DNA of 64,000 nucleotides from an uncultured Clostridium sp. Lineage in GTDB: Bacteria; Bacillota; Clostridia; Lachnospirales; Lachnospiraceae. Position 1 is the stretch's first letter; each line of letters starts with the position of its first letter. Under the pieces are notes generated by a model, which saw nothing but the letters and a program-made list of their open reading frames with translations, had not been told where the DNA came from and did no database searches. The stretch spans positions 1 through 64,000 of the forward strand of contig URNT01000001.1 in the NCBI GenBank assembly GCA_900549235.1, in the 5' to 3' direction. Of the stretch, positions 6,903 through 15,505 are shown piece after piece. Position numbers and translations under genes: made by a program.

Positions 6903-8058
6903 CTTCTACACCGCCATAAACAAATTCGATCGTATTATCAATAGCGACCGAGGTTTCCGGAATTCTCTGAAACACCGGGGAAGTAATAACGACGCGTTTT
7001 CCACCAGCGGCGCGGACGAATTCCGTTAATGCGTCCGGGTTAATATCCCGGCCGATCTTTGTCTTCTGCCAGTTCAAATATGTATCTTTCGCGGCTTCGA
7101 CGTTTTCCTTGATAGAATCAAGATTGTTTATGTCGCTTCTGGCGATATAATAAGTCGCTTTCAAGTCGTATTTCACCACGTCAGGCGCCGCCACCTTGTC
7201 GTTATCCGTTAATGGAATGATCGGGTTTTCTTTCAGGAAGGCAAGAACGCCGTCGCAAAATGCTTTTGAAGGCAATCCGCCGCCGTTCAGAAGAATTCTA
7301 ACGTCAACGATAGCGTCTGTCGGTTCGTGGATCTTCACGTCTTCGATCGCCGCCGAATTGTACTGTTTTACCCAGTATTCGTATGCGTCGGAAGGGCCGG
7401 CTGTTGAATATGAAGACGGCGCCAGATATATTCTCTCGCGGAAACTTTCTTCGGTTTCTTCTCCGGCTCCGCCGTCTGTTTTTGTAATGTTTGAAACCGT
7501 CGCCACGTAAGGAACCGGATCAACGATAATTTCGAGTTGCCCCGGCGTGTAGTCGTTTCCGACCGTTCCGGCCGTCTGACAAGTACAATCAATATCGACG
7601 TAGCTTTCGCCGGCTGTAACTTCCGCGTAGTCGTCAGTTTCGAAATAAATCCCGTCGCCGGCTGTGATTCTGGTTCCGGCCGGAATATATACGACTTCCT
7701 TCCGGCTTTCTGAAAGCGTAAATCTGGCCGTTGTGACAGCCGCTTTCGGTTCCTGGACGAACGTTTTCTTGAACGCTCCCAGGTGCTTCAAATAGTCGCC
7801 TTTTGAGTATTTCAGAAGGTTCATTTTTGCCGAAAAATCTATCTGTTGATACATCTGGAAAAACTCCGCCGCGTAGACGGTCAATTCGATGTATTCTTTA
7901 TCGCCAGGACGAAGAACGACCTTCTTCCCGGTTTCTTCTTCGTATCTTGCTTCATAATCAGAAACAAGCCTTTGAAGAACTGCGTCAAAATCCGGTGCAA
8001 CGTCAGAAACGAACGATATATCCGGAAGACTATATAATTTTTGAATGTCATTCGCCAT
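6895..8058 (-). CDS. Baseplate assembly protein J
   Basis: 387 residues, the usual size of phage gpJ proteins. Family-like features include the central DGGAGEETEESFRERIYLAPSS segment and the following SAAIEDVKIHEP. In P2/Mu-type tails gpJ forms the baseplate wedge periphery. The gene overlaps the gp25/W-like gene at its start and the gpI gene at its end, the order seen in P2-like phages. Confidence 0.92.
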   Translation of the reverse strand: MANDIQKLYSLPDISFVSDVAPDFDAVLQRLVSDYEARYEEETGKKVVLRPGDKEYIELTVYAAEFFQMYQQIDFSAKMNLLKYSKGDYLKHLGAFKKTFVQEPKAAVTTARFTLSESRKEVVYIPAGTRITAGDGIYFETDDYAEVTAGESYVDIDCTCQTAGTVGNDYTPGQLEIIVDPVPYVATVSNITKTDGGAGEETEESFRERIYLAPSSYSTAGPSDAYEYWVKQYNSAAIEDVKIHEPTDAIVDVRILLNGGGLPSKAFCDGVLAFLKENPIIPLTDNDKVAAPDVVKYDLKATYYIARSDINNLDSIKENVEAAKDTYLNWQKTKIGRDINPDALTEFVRAAGGKRVVITSPVFQRIPETSVAIDNTIEFVYGGVEDD

Positions 8059-8359
8059 TGTATGATAGCACCACCTTCGGAATCATATTTCCGGAATCTC
8101 CGGATTCAAACTGGACTTCTTCTACGGAAAGGCGATCTTCGAATTCTTCAATCAATTCGATAGCGCTTACCGTGTATAAATTTCTTGCTATTGTGTCAGG
8201 CTGTGAAATAATATCCGGATCAAGTCCGATATTCCGGTTCATCGGGATTGTCCCCTTTATGCACGATAGCAGAAAGAACGCCTTGTCAAGTAGTTCCTGG
8301 CGAAGCCCTCTTTCGTACACGCTGTTAATCACAATCTGCACGCCGTCTATTTTAATCAT
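8048..8359 (-). CDS. Baseplate wedge protein, gp25/gpW-like
   Basis: About 103 residues from the ATG at 8359, preceded by AAGGCGGTG; a GTG two codons earlier is less likely. The segment GTIPMNRNIGLDPDIISQP fits gp25/W lysozyme-like baseplate proteins, and SAIELIEEFEDRLSVEEVQF follows. It overlaps the gpJ gene by 11 bp. Position before gpJ supports the call. Confidence 0.78.
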   Translation of the reverse strand: MIKIDGVQIVINSVYERGLRQELLDKAFFLLSCIKGTIPMNRNIGLDPDIISQPDTIARNLYTVSAIELIEEFEDRLSVEEVQFESGDSGNMIPKVVLSYNGE

Positions 8360-8369
8360 AGGCACCGCC

Positions 8370-8759
8370 TTAATAATATTCTGTCGCCGTTATGGATAAA
8401 CTGACAGAAACAAGTTCACCGCGATTCCACACTTCGTTATATGTGGCGTCCACGCTGTCAATCGTCCATTTTCCACCGCCTACTCTGTGGCCGCCGATCA
8501 TGAACGGAAGAACGTCGCCGTTCTGGCAATGTTTTATCACTTTATCCATCATTTTTTTAGGTTTTACCCCGTGTCCGGCTCTGATATTCATTTCAAACGA
8601 AACGCCCTGGTTTTCCGCGCCCTCAAATTCGCGCTGGCTTTTCTTTTTATAGCGCTTATGTTCTGAATAATTCGCGGAAATGGAACGTTTCAATCCCTTA
8701 AAGTTACAAATCTTTTTATCGCTAGTTTCGAAGATAATATCCCCTAAATAGCCGATCAT
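8370..8759 (-). CDS. Tail protein U-like (P2 gpU family)
   Basis: 129 residues beginning MIGYLGDIIFETSDKKI with a LKRSISANYSEHKR segment; the C-terminal half alternates beta strands (GGGKWTIDSVDATYNEVW, VSVSLSITATEYY). This pattern matches the P2 gpU family, involved in tail completion. In P2 the gene lies before X and D, whereas here it follows the spike gene, so placement is slightly different. Moderate confidence. Confidence 0.7.
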   Translation of the reverse strand: MIGYLGDIIFETSDKKICNFKGLKRSISANYSEHKRYKKKSQREFEGAENQGVSFEMNIRAGHGVKPKKMMDKVIKHCQNGDVLPFMIGGHRVGGGKWTIDSVDATYNEVWNRGELVSVSLSITATEYY

Positions 8760-8773
8760 ATATAATCACCGCC

Positions 8774-9232
8774 TTACTTCGGATAGCTTCCGTCAACCGT
8801 CAGATTTCCTTTGATATGGACGTTTCCGCCCGTGGTTATGGATCCGGCGTTTATGGATCCGGAAACTGAAAGGTTCCCGGAAACCGAAAGTCTTTCCATG
8901 TGGACGGAATCGCTCACAATGTCAAGCTGTTTCGATTCTTTGTCGTACCGGATATAACTTCCGTCGCCGAAATCCTTTCTCCAGATCCCTTTTTTTCCTT
9001 CTGGCGGACGGTTTCCTTTCGTGTACGGTGGAACAAGGATCATTCCGCGCGTGCCACCGTTCGGAAGGTGTACGACGTAAACAAGCGTGTCCGTTTCCGG
9101 CGGATCGTATTCGTTAGAAGCAAAAGGAAGGTAAGGCGAAACCGCGTTGTCGCGGTCTTTGTAAACCACCTGGGCCGTTCCTTCTGCGTAATTAACATTT
9201 GAAATATAACCCACTCTGATAATATCAGACAT
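8774..9232 (-). CDS. Baseplate spike protein V
   Basis: 152 residues with an N-terminal OB-like beta domain (IRVGYISNVNYAEGTAQVVY) and a C-terminal repetitive beta-helix tip (LSVSGNLSVSGSINAG, GNVHIKGNLTVDGS). This is the layout of the gpV/gp45 membrane-piercing spike of contractile tails. It sits between the gpD-like hub and the gpU-like gene. Confidence 0.88.
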   Translation of the reverse strand: MSDIIRVGYISNVNYAEGTAQVVYKDRDNAVSPYLPFASNEYDPPETDTLVYVVHLPNGGTRGMILVPPYTKGNRPPEGKKGIWRKDFGDGSYIRYDKESKQLDIVSDSVHMERLSVSGNLSVSGSINAGSITTGGNVHIKGNLTVDGSYPK

Positions 9233-9246
9233 ACGTTTTCGCCCCC

Positions 9247-10512
9247 CTATCCTGGAATTGTTAATGTGGTTCCTGGATAAATCCAGTGTCCGTTACTTGA
9301 AGAAGATTTTCCGTGTGACTTCGCGGCCGATTCTATGGTTCCGGAATTTGCGTTATATATCTGCATATACTTTGCACCAGATCCAAGAAACTTCGTGCTG
9401 ATTCTCCATAGCGTATCGCCGGAAACAATCGTGTATTTCTTTCCGGCTGTTGAAGAAGAAGCCGCCTTTTTAACTGTATCGCCCGAAAGAACCGTCGCAA
9501 CGGTTACGCCTTTAACGATAATGCAAAGGTGGGCTTCCAGTGTGCAATAATAGCCGTTTCCGGCGTCCTTACTGTGTGATACCTTGTCGATATAATATTT
9601 TCCGTCAAGTTTTCCGAAGCCTTCAAGCTTCATACACTTACTGGATATGTATTTCGTGTCGCCTTTCACTTTCAAATTTGCCGTCTGGCACTGTCTGTTA
9701 TGTTCAAGTAGCTTCGATTTTGCTTTAATCTCTGCGTCTTGTAGGCTTTCCGCGGTTTCATTCAGTTTCAGAATTCGGCTTCCATTCTTTAACATGAATT
9801 TATATTTCAATGTCTGATTCTTCTTTGAATCAGTATAGGAAATCGAAACGCCGTCATACATTCGTGTAAGACTGTAAGTAAACGACCAGTTTTCGCAATT
9901 TTCTTTTTTCAACGTAAAGCTGGCCGGTTTCTTTTCATATTCTGTCTGGTCGAATGTGACAATCTTCTTGTTATAAAGTTTCATAGCCAGGTTGTGGGAA
10001 CTACAAAGTTCGAACGCAAAATTCACGTCTTCTTTGTCTGACTGTTCCAGTTCGTCGATCGGATAGTCCTGGCCGGAAAAATACAGTCCGATCTTTGCGG
10101 AAGAAGCAATCGAAGAAAGAATCCCTTTGACCGATGTTTTCTTCCAGGTCTTACTTTTTTTCGTGACATTAAAGTCAGTATTGATCGGCGTTGATATTCC
10201 GCCGATTGAAGCAATCGAAGGCGGCCCCGAAAAACTCAAATCGTCGATCAGAAAATATCCACAATCGAACTTCCGGTTGTCGCCTTCTTTGTTCCAGTTT
10301 GTTAATTTAATTATTGTTTTAACGGAATCCCCCTGAACGGGGATCCAGCTTCCCGACCACTTTCCGCTTCTGTTGTTAAGCTTCAAAGTCACCGTGTCGG
10401 CCGATCCGCTGGCGTTGTCAACATAAGAAAAACCTTCTATGTAGTCCGTTATGGTTTTCGTAATGTCTTTATCGTTGTATTTGACTACAACGGACGCCTG
10501 ACGCGCTTTCAT
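9247..10512 (-). CDS. Baseplate hub protein D-like with C-terminal LysM domain
   Basis: 421 residues. The N-terminal ~330 residues resemble late-control/hub proteins of the gpD/XkdQ type (KLNNRSGKWSGSWIPVQGD, then ILSSIASSAKIGLYFSGQD). The C-terminus is a LysM-type peptidoglycan-binding module (YTIVSGDTLWRISTKFLG, ending YPGTTLTIPG). The hub surrounds the spike and carries the tape measure protein. The LysM module probably contacts the wall during injection. It follows the tail X gene by a few bases. Confidence 0.85.
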   Translation of the reverse strand: MKARQASVVVKYNDKDITKTITDYIEGFSYVDNASGSADTVTLKLNNRSGKWSGSWIPVQGDSVKTIIKLTNWNKEGDNRKFDCGYFLIDDLSFSGPPSIASIGGISTPINTDFNVTKKSKTWKKTSVKGILSSIASSAKIGLYFSGQDYPIDELEQSDKEDVNFAFELCSSHNLAMKLYNKKIVTFDQTEYEKKPASFTLKKENCENWSFTYSLTRMYDGVSISYTDSKKNQTLKYKFMLKNGSRILKLNETAESLQDAEIKAKSKLLEHNRQCQTANLKVKGDTKYISSKCMKLEGFGKLDGKYYIDKVSHSKDAGNGYYCTLEAHLCIIVKGVTVATVLSGDTVKKAASSSTAGKKYTIVSGDTLWRISTKFLGSGAKYMQIYNANSGTIESAAKSHGKSSSSNGHWIYPGTTLTIPG

Positions 10513-10515
10513 GAC

Positions 10516-10725
10516 TTACAATCTCCATTCCGGAATATCTTCGTCTTCTTCGTCCGGAAGTTCCGGAATATATACCTTTGTTCCGGCCGAAAAGACAAAA
10601 ATATCAAGTAGATCCTGGTTATTCTCGAAAAGAAGGCCTATGTATTTCGTGTCGCCGTAAAACTGATAGGCGATAGAATCCCACATGTCACCTTGAACGG
10701 TTGTGTAATATCTGTTTTCGTCCAC
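10516..10725 (-). CDS. Tail protein X (LysM-like)
   Basis: 69 residues with a LysM-like core (YTTVQGDMWDSIAYQFYGD, then SAGTKVYIPELP). Such small proteins are the P2 gpX/XkdP-type tail proteins linking tube and hub. It lies between the tape measure gene and the gpD-like hub gene, as in P2-like and PBSX-like tails. Confidence 0.88.
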   Translation of the reverse strand: MDENRYYTTVQGDMWDSIAYQFYGDTKYIGLLFENNQDLLDIFVFSAGTKVYIPELPDEEDEDIPEWRL

Positions 10726-10742
10726 ACATTAAGCCCCCTTTC

Positions 10743-13700
10743 TTACGCAAAAGAAACACGTCTGTTCTGCCGTTCGTATTCTGCCATCATGGCGTTAAAT
10801 TTCTCCTGGGACATATCAAGCGCGGATTGTACGTCTTCCTTGCTTGCGTTGCCCTGAATAATGATCTGCGGCTGATAAACGATCTTCGAAGAATTATCCG
10901 AAGAATTCTTTTCGCTTGATTTGTTCACGGTGTTGTTTGTTGTTATGTTGTTATAAAGTTCCTTTGTTACGGAATCAGTCTGTGTCTGCGGCTGGCTGTT
11001 ACCGTCTGCAAGTTCTGACGCTTGTTTATAGGCTTCTGTTGCCGCGTTCGGTTGGCTTCCCATTACTCCGGCGACGACCGTTTTCATGTTCGACCATAAT
11101 TCAGACAATGGAAGGACTGCTTCCTTGCCGGCTTCTCCGCCACCCAGAAGCGAATTTCCGTTCGCTCCGAATATTGTCGGGCCGGTTAAAATACCGCCGT
11201 TCTTGTACCAGTCAACCGAAATCTTCGGCGCTGTTCCTTTTCCGGCAATTCCCCACGGCGCTTGTCCGCCGGAAATATTGAAATGCGGAATCTTAATGTG
11301 TGGAAGTGACAGCTTCACGTTTGAGAAAAAGCTGCTGATCGCGCTTAAACCACTTCTGACAGTGCTTTTCGCGCCTTCCAGTTTTTCGGAAATTCCGCTC
11401 TTTATTGATTCAAACTTCGATAGTGCCGCTGACCTTGCACCTTCCAGTTTTTCGGAAAAGCTATTTTTTAGCTGTTCCAGTTTTCCACCGGTCGCCGTGT
11501 TGATCGCCGACATTACAGTCGAAGTTGTGGTCTGTATTCCGGCCATTGCTCCGGAAACAATACCTTTGATTCCGCCGCCGGCGTTTGTGTATGCGGCTTT
11601 CATGCTATCCAGTCCGCCGCCGGTTACGGTGTTAATAGTTGATAGGGCGCTTGAAGTTATGCTTTGCACTCCGGCCATTGTTCCGGCCATTATGCCCTTG
11701 ATTCCACCGCCGGCGTTTGTATATGCCGACTTCATGGTTTCTAGGTGTGCGCTTGCGTTCGAAGCCGCCTGGGACATTGCGTTTCCGATCGTAGATTTCA
11801 CGTTCGAAAATGCGGTTAAAACATTGGATCCGATCGACGACATTTTTTCAGAAAATTTCGAACGAACTTCTTCAAGCTTTCCGCCGGTCAAATTGTTTAT
11901 GAAAGAATATCCGGCCGTGTAATAGCCTTTTACACCTTCCATAGCGGCCGCGGCTACGCCCCTGATTCCGCCGCCGTTTTCTTCGTAGGCTGATTTGATA
12001 TTGTTCAGTTTTTCGCTGATCGTATCTTTCGCCGCCGACATGATATTTCCGGCGGTTTCCTTCACCTTCGAAAATGCGTCTTTGACCTTATTTTTTATTG
12101 CTGTCAGTTTTCCGCCCGTTGCTACGTCTATCGCATTAAACGCACCGGTCACAACCCCTTTCAGGGCGTTAAGTGGTGCAAGCGCCAGCGACGAAAGGGC
12201 CTTAAATGCGCCAGAAAAGATATTTTTCAATCCTTCAAGTGCTTTCGACCAGTCGCCAGTGAAAACGCCGGTAAAAAACTGAATGATTCCCTGGAAAAAT
12301 GTCTTGATTCCGCCGAAAATATTTGTCGCCGTCTGCTTGAAACTTTCAAATACGGACGAAATGAAAGCGAACGCTTCCGGGAATTTATTCGCGAATTCCT
12401 GGATATACTGTGAACATTTTTCCTTGAAATTGTTAAATACATTGACGATCCAGTCGCCAAGTTGCGAAGCTTTTTCCTTTACAGTGTCCCAGTTTTTGTA
12501 TAACAGAACGCCAATCGCAATCACCGCCGTAATGGCGATAATAACAAGGCCGATCGGGCTTGTAAGGAAGGTAAAAGCCGCGCCTAGTGCTGTTGTGACA
12601 GCCGTTCCGACTGCACAAATCGCGTTCCATGCCGTCATTGCCGCCGTCTGCGCCCAGGTTGCCGCTGTGCTGGCTCCCTTGACAATAGCGTCTTTGATAT
12701 ACAGTGCATGGATAGCCGCCGTTTCTGCAAGATCTTTCGCTTTTGCGGCTATATTTGCCAGCATGGCCTTTTTCTGTGCAAGAAATACGGTTACAAGTGC
12801 TTTTGTTGCTGTTACTGCCTGGATTGTATCTTTTGCGAATTTTACCATTTTCATGGCCGCAATAGCCCCGGCAATGCCTATAATAATAGGTTTCAGAAGT
12901 CCCCACTGGTTTAACTTCTGGTAAACCGTCGCCGCCGCGCCGATGATTTTCATAATAGCATTTACAACCGCCGGAATGGCCGTTGTCGCTATAAAAGTGA
13001 TTGCCGGTCTCGCCGCGTTAAATGCCTGGAATAACTTGTCTTTCAGGTCAAGTGCGACCGCGATCACCTTATCAATCGCCGGTTTGTTGGTTTCGATTGC
13101 TGTTTTGATATTCTGGAAGGCCGTCTTTCCGGTTTCTGCCAGAAATGTAAACGCGTCAGTCGCTTTTGTTCGTATGTCGTCCAGAATCGGCTTCACCTTT
13201 TCGAAGGCCGCTTGTGCTTTCTTTGCGAAATCTTCCGCCGCCGGAACTGCTTTATCATATAAACTCTGGACTACTCCGACCACTTTATCAGTAATCGAAG
13301 GAAGCGCGTCGGCAACGCCCTTTATGGCGTCTTTTGCCATAGGTGCGAACACCTGACACAATCGGATCTTTGCGTCGTCTACGGCCGAATTAAATATCGC
13401 CATAGCCGCCGGAAGTGTATCGTTCATCTGGTTCGCCATATTCATAAGCGCGCCGTCTGAATTGTCGAAGGCTTCTGTTAATGACGTCCACGTCGAAGCC
13501 GCGCCGTCTGCCCCTTCTTTTACGCCTTCCAGTAAATATCCAAACTGTGTATAGTAGTTTGTGCCGGCAATAGCCGACATGTAGTTGTTTTTCTGTTCCT
13601 GGGTAAGTCCGGACATTGCGCCGTTTAATTCAACAAGAATATCTTGCATATTTCGCATTTGACCGGAACTATCGTATATCGAAACACCCAGTTCCTTAAA

Positions 13701-14429
13701 TGCTTTCTGCGCTACGTCCTTCGTCGTCATACGGACTAACATTGAATTCAACGCTGTTCCAGCTTCGGCGCCCTTGACACCATTGTTCGCCAAGATTCCC
13801 AGCGCGGCGGCCGTTTGTTTATAGTCCATTCCGGCCGACTTTGCGGCACCACCGCACCCGATCATAGCTTCCATTAAAGCCTGGGCTGTGGTGTTAGACT
13901 TATTATTCGCCTGACATGTAACGTTCAGATAGTCCGTCAACTGATCCGCCGTCAGGCCTAACGCACTCATTGAGTCGGTGACAAGATCCGAGCATGTCGC
14001 CAGATCCATTTGTGTAGCTTCTGAAAGTCGAAGAACCGGTTCCAGGGAAGCGATCGAAGTATCGACGTCCCACCCGGCAAGCGCCATATATCCAAGCGCT
14101 TCCGAAGCTTCCGTCGCCGTCTTTGTCGTCTTCTTTCCCATTTCCAGCGCGGCGTTTTCCAGCTTTTTCATTTGTTCTTCATTCGCCCCGGCGATCGCGG
14201 ACGTGTTCGCCATTGCCTGGTTGAAATCCGAATATGTGCTTACCGCGTCTTTTACGAAATCGCCGACCTTAACAGCCGCGAAGGCGGCTGTTGCTATCTT
14301 CGCGGCTGTCTTTGCGGCTTTCCCGATAGAATCCAGCTTTTTATTAACTCCGCCGACACTTTTTTCAAGTGAACTTTGAATCTTTCCGCCAATCTCAAGC
14401 GCTAATTCATACTTTGTTTTGCTTGCCAA
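10743..14429 (-). CDS. Tail tape measure protein
   Basis: 1228 residues, the longest gene here, as expected for a tail ruler. The N-terminal region has the TP901-type pattern (TYSDFNQAMANTSAIAGAN, LEPVLRLSEATQMDLA). Long helical stretches follow, with hydrophobic segments (IIIGIAGAIAAMKM; LVIIAITAVIAIGVLL). Residues ~800-1010 repeat an AYTNAGGGIKGI theme in several copies. The start is a TTG at 14429 with AAGGAAG upstream, overlapping the frameshifted chaperone product. The repeat count could vary between relatives and alter tail length. Confidence 0.95.
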   Translation of the reverse strand: MASKTKYELALEIGGKIQSSLEKSVGGVNKKLDSIGKAAKTAAKIATAAFAAVKVGDFVKDAVSTYSDFNQAMANTSAIAGANEEQMKKLENAALEMGKKTTKTATEASEALGYMALAGWDVDTSIASLEPVLRLSEATQMDLATCSDLVTDSMSALGLTADQLTDYLNVTCQANNKSNTTAQALMEAMIGCGGAAKSAGMDYKQTAAALGILANNGVKGAEAGTALNSMLVRMTTKDVAQKAFKELGVSIYDSSGQMRNMQDILVELNGAMSGLTQEQKNNYMSAIAGTNYYTQFGYLLEGVKEGADGAASTWTSLTEAFDNSDGALMNMANQMNDTLPAAMAIFNSAVDDAKIRLCQVFAPMAKDAIKGVADALPSITDKVVGVVQSLYDKAVPAAEDFAKKAQAAFEKVKPILDDIRTKATDAFTFLAETGKTAFQNIKTAIETNKPAIDKVIAVALDLKDKLFQAFNAARPAITFIATTAIPAVVNAIMKIIGAAATVYQKLNQWGLLKPIIIGIAGAIAAMKMVKFAKDTIQAVTATKALVTVFLAQKKAMLANIAAKAKDLAETAAIHALYIKDAIVKGASTAATWAQTAAMTAWNAICAVGTAVTTALGAAFTFLTSPIGLVIIAITAVIAIGVLLYKNWDTVKEKASQLGDWIVNVFNNFKEKCSQYIQEFANKFPEAFAFISSVFESFKQTATNIFGGIKTFFQGIIQFFTGVFTGDWSKALEGLKNIFSGAFKALSSLALAPLNALKGVVTGAFNAIDVATGGKLTAIKNKVKDAFSKVKETAGNIMSAAKDTISEKLNNIKSAYEENGGGIRGVAAAAMEGVKGYYTAGYSFINNLTGGKLEEVRSKFSEKMSSIGSNVLTAFSNVKSTIGNAMSQAASNASAHLETMKSAYTNAGGGIKGIMAGTMAGVQSITSSALSTINTVTGGGLDSMKAAYTNAGGGIKGIVSGAMAGIQTTTSTVMSAINTATGGKLEQLKNSFSEKLEGARSAALSKFESIKSGISEKLEGAKSTVRSGLSAISSFFSNVKLSLPHIKIPHFNISGGQAPWGIAGKGTAPKISVDWYKNGGILTGPTIFGANGNSLLGGGEAGKEAVLPLSELWSNMKTVVAGVMGSQPNAATEAYKQASELADGNSQPQTQTDSVTKELYNNITTNNTVNKSSEKNSSDNSSKIVYQPQIIIQGNASKEDVQSALDMSQEKFNAMMAEYERQNRRVSFA

Positions 14430-14969
14430 TATCGTTCACTTCCTTCGCTACGTCGATGAATTCATCAATCGGAAGATCTGTGAAAAAATCAATACCGGTA
14501 TGTGTAGCCATCGCAAGATATACGCTGGTTTTCTGTATATCCTGGCCGGAATCATGTCTTATTCGTCTTTGTAGAAAAAACCTGTCACGACATTTTTGAT
14601 CTTTTCGATCTCGTAAGCCGGAAGATCTTCGAAGAATTCGGCCGGTAAACCAGTTACCTTCGTGGCTACGATCTTCGCGTAAGTCGTTGTTGTTTCCGGC
14701 ATAAAGCTGGAAATTCCCGTCTTATTGAAAGCTTTTTCAATAGCCGTAAGGTCACGGCCGCGAATGTCTTCCAGGGCGTGAAGGTCAAGTTTTTCATAAA
14801 TTTCGCCTTCGAAATCGAAAGGTTTTCTGAACTTCACGATCAGATCGTCGTCTTCGCTCTCTTTCTTCGGAAGAAGGGCGTTTTCCGCCCCTTCCGGTAC
14901 GTTTGCGACCGGAATATCCGCGGTCACGTCTTCCCTTGCTGTTACTTCGTAATTATCTTCTTTGCTCAT
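14407..14969 (-). CDS. Tail assembly chaperone frameshift product (G-GT fusion)
   Basis: A -1 shift at the TTTTTTC heptamer (14574-14580) moves ribosomes from the 136-residue chaperone into a frame with no stop until 14407. The extension reads LQRRIRHDSGQDIQKTSVYL, then ATHTGIDFFTDLPIDEFIDV. This acidic, helix-like composition is expected of the T part of tail chaperones, and no start codon of its own is convincing. The ratio of short to long chaperone controls tape measure folding in many tailed phages. The extension ends inside the tape measure start. Confidence 0.85.
14559..14969 (-). CDS. Tail assembly chaperone, short form
   Basis: 136 residues between the tail tube and tape measure genes, ending GFFYKDE. 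The acidic N-terminus and the segment FRKPFDFEGEIYEKLDLHAL are typical of gpG/gp24-type chaperones. Start ATG at 14969 with a GAGGAAATAAGC leader. The 3' end carries the slippery heptamer that yields the longer form. It binds the tape measure protein during tail assembly and is absent from the virion. Confidence 0.85.
   Translation of the reverse strand: MSKEDNYEVTAREDVTADIPVANVPEGAENALLPKKESEDDDLIVKFRKPFDFEGEIYEKLDLHALEDIRGRDLTAIEKAFNKTGISSFMPETTTTYAKIVATKVTGLPAEFFEDLPAYEIEKIKNVVTGFFYKDE
14574..14580 (-). promoter_or_regulatory. Programmed -1 ribosomal frameshift site
   Basis: Sense-strand heptamer T TTT TTC in the zero frame GGT TTT TTC, four codons before the chaperone stop. It has the X XXY YYZ form of classic -1 slippery sites. 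After slipping, the frame runs through the expected chaperone extension to 14407. Confidence 0.82.
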
Positions 14970-14989
14970 GTGCTTATTTCCTCACTTTC

Positions 14990-15505
14990 CTAGATCTGGG
15001 ATCTTACTTTCTGTAAACGGTCAACGCCGTTAAGTTTCCAGATCAGATTATATTTATCAAGTTCAAGGACGGTCGTTCCGCCGATCTGAATTTTACAGTA
15101 AGTAATTTCACGAACGACTTTCGGTTCTCCCTTGCCGCCTTTTTTCAGGCTTCCAAGTTCGAACGACTTCACCTTTCCTTTTGTTGTTACGACCAGGCCT
15201 TCAAAATCATTTGTCTGTGTTGCTGTGTTCAGCACTTGCATAGATCCGCGATATGTGACATTTCCAGTCTGTGTAATGAAATCAAACATTTCTCTACTAA
15301 TGTTCTGAAATGTTGTTTCTGTTTCAAGCGATCCGAAGCTTCCTTCGATAGCTTCTTCGATCTCGCCGCCGATTCCGGCGCCGTCGATCGTTTCCGTCAT
15401 GTACTCGAAACTAGGAAGCGAAACTTCGCTTGAAACTCCGACGTACTTATGACCGGATCCGTATGTGTTAAAGTTGTTTAACACGGTAGGAATTTTATAT
15501 CCCAT
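14990..15505 (-). CDS. Major tail tube protein
   Basis: 171 residues beginning MGYKIPTVLNNFNTYGSGHK, matching FII/tube proteins of contractile-tailed phages. The middle (EEAIEGSFGSLETETTFQN) and the C-terminal half are beta-rich. The tube is the inner channel surrounded by the sheath and lies directly downstream of the sheath gene, with one base of overlap. Confidence 0.92.
   Translation of the reverse strand: MGYKIPTVLNNFNTYGSGHKYVGVSSEVSLPSFEYMTETIDGAGIGGEIEEAIEGSFGSLETETTFQNISREMFDFITQTGNVTYRGSMQVLNTATQTNDFEGLVVTTKGKVKSFELGSLKKGGKGEPKVVREITYCKIQIGGTTVLELDKYNLIWKLNGVDRLQKVRSQI

Noticed and set aside
11086..11922. Long plus-strand frame of 278 residues opposite the tape measure gene
   Set aside because: Antisense to a clear gene with low-complexity composition, no RBS and no neighbour on that strand.
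12283..12924. Plus-strand frame of 213 residues in the tape measure region
   Set aside because: Antisense shadow of tape measure membrane segments; no start signal.
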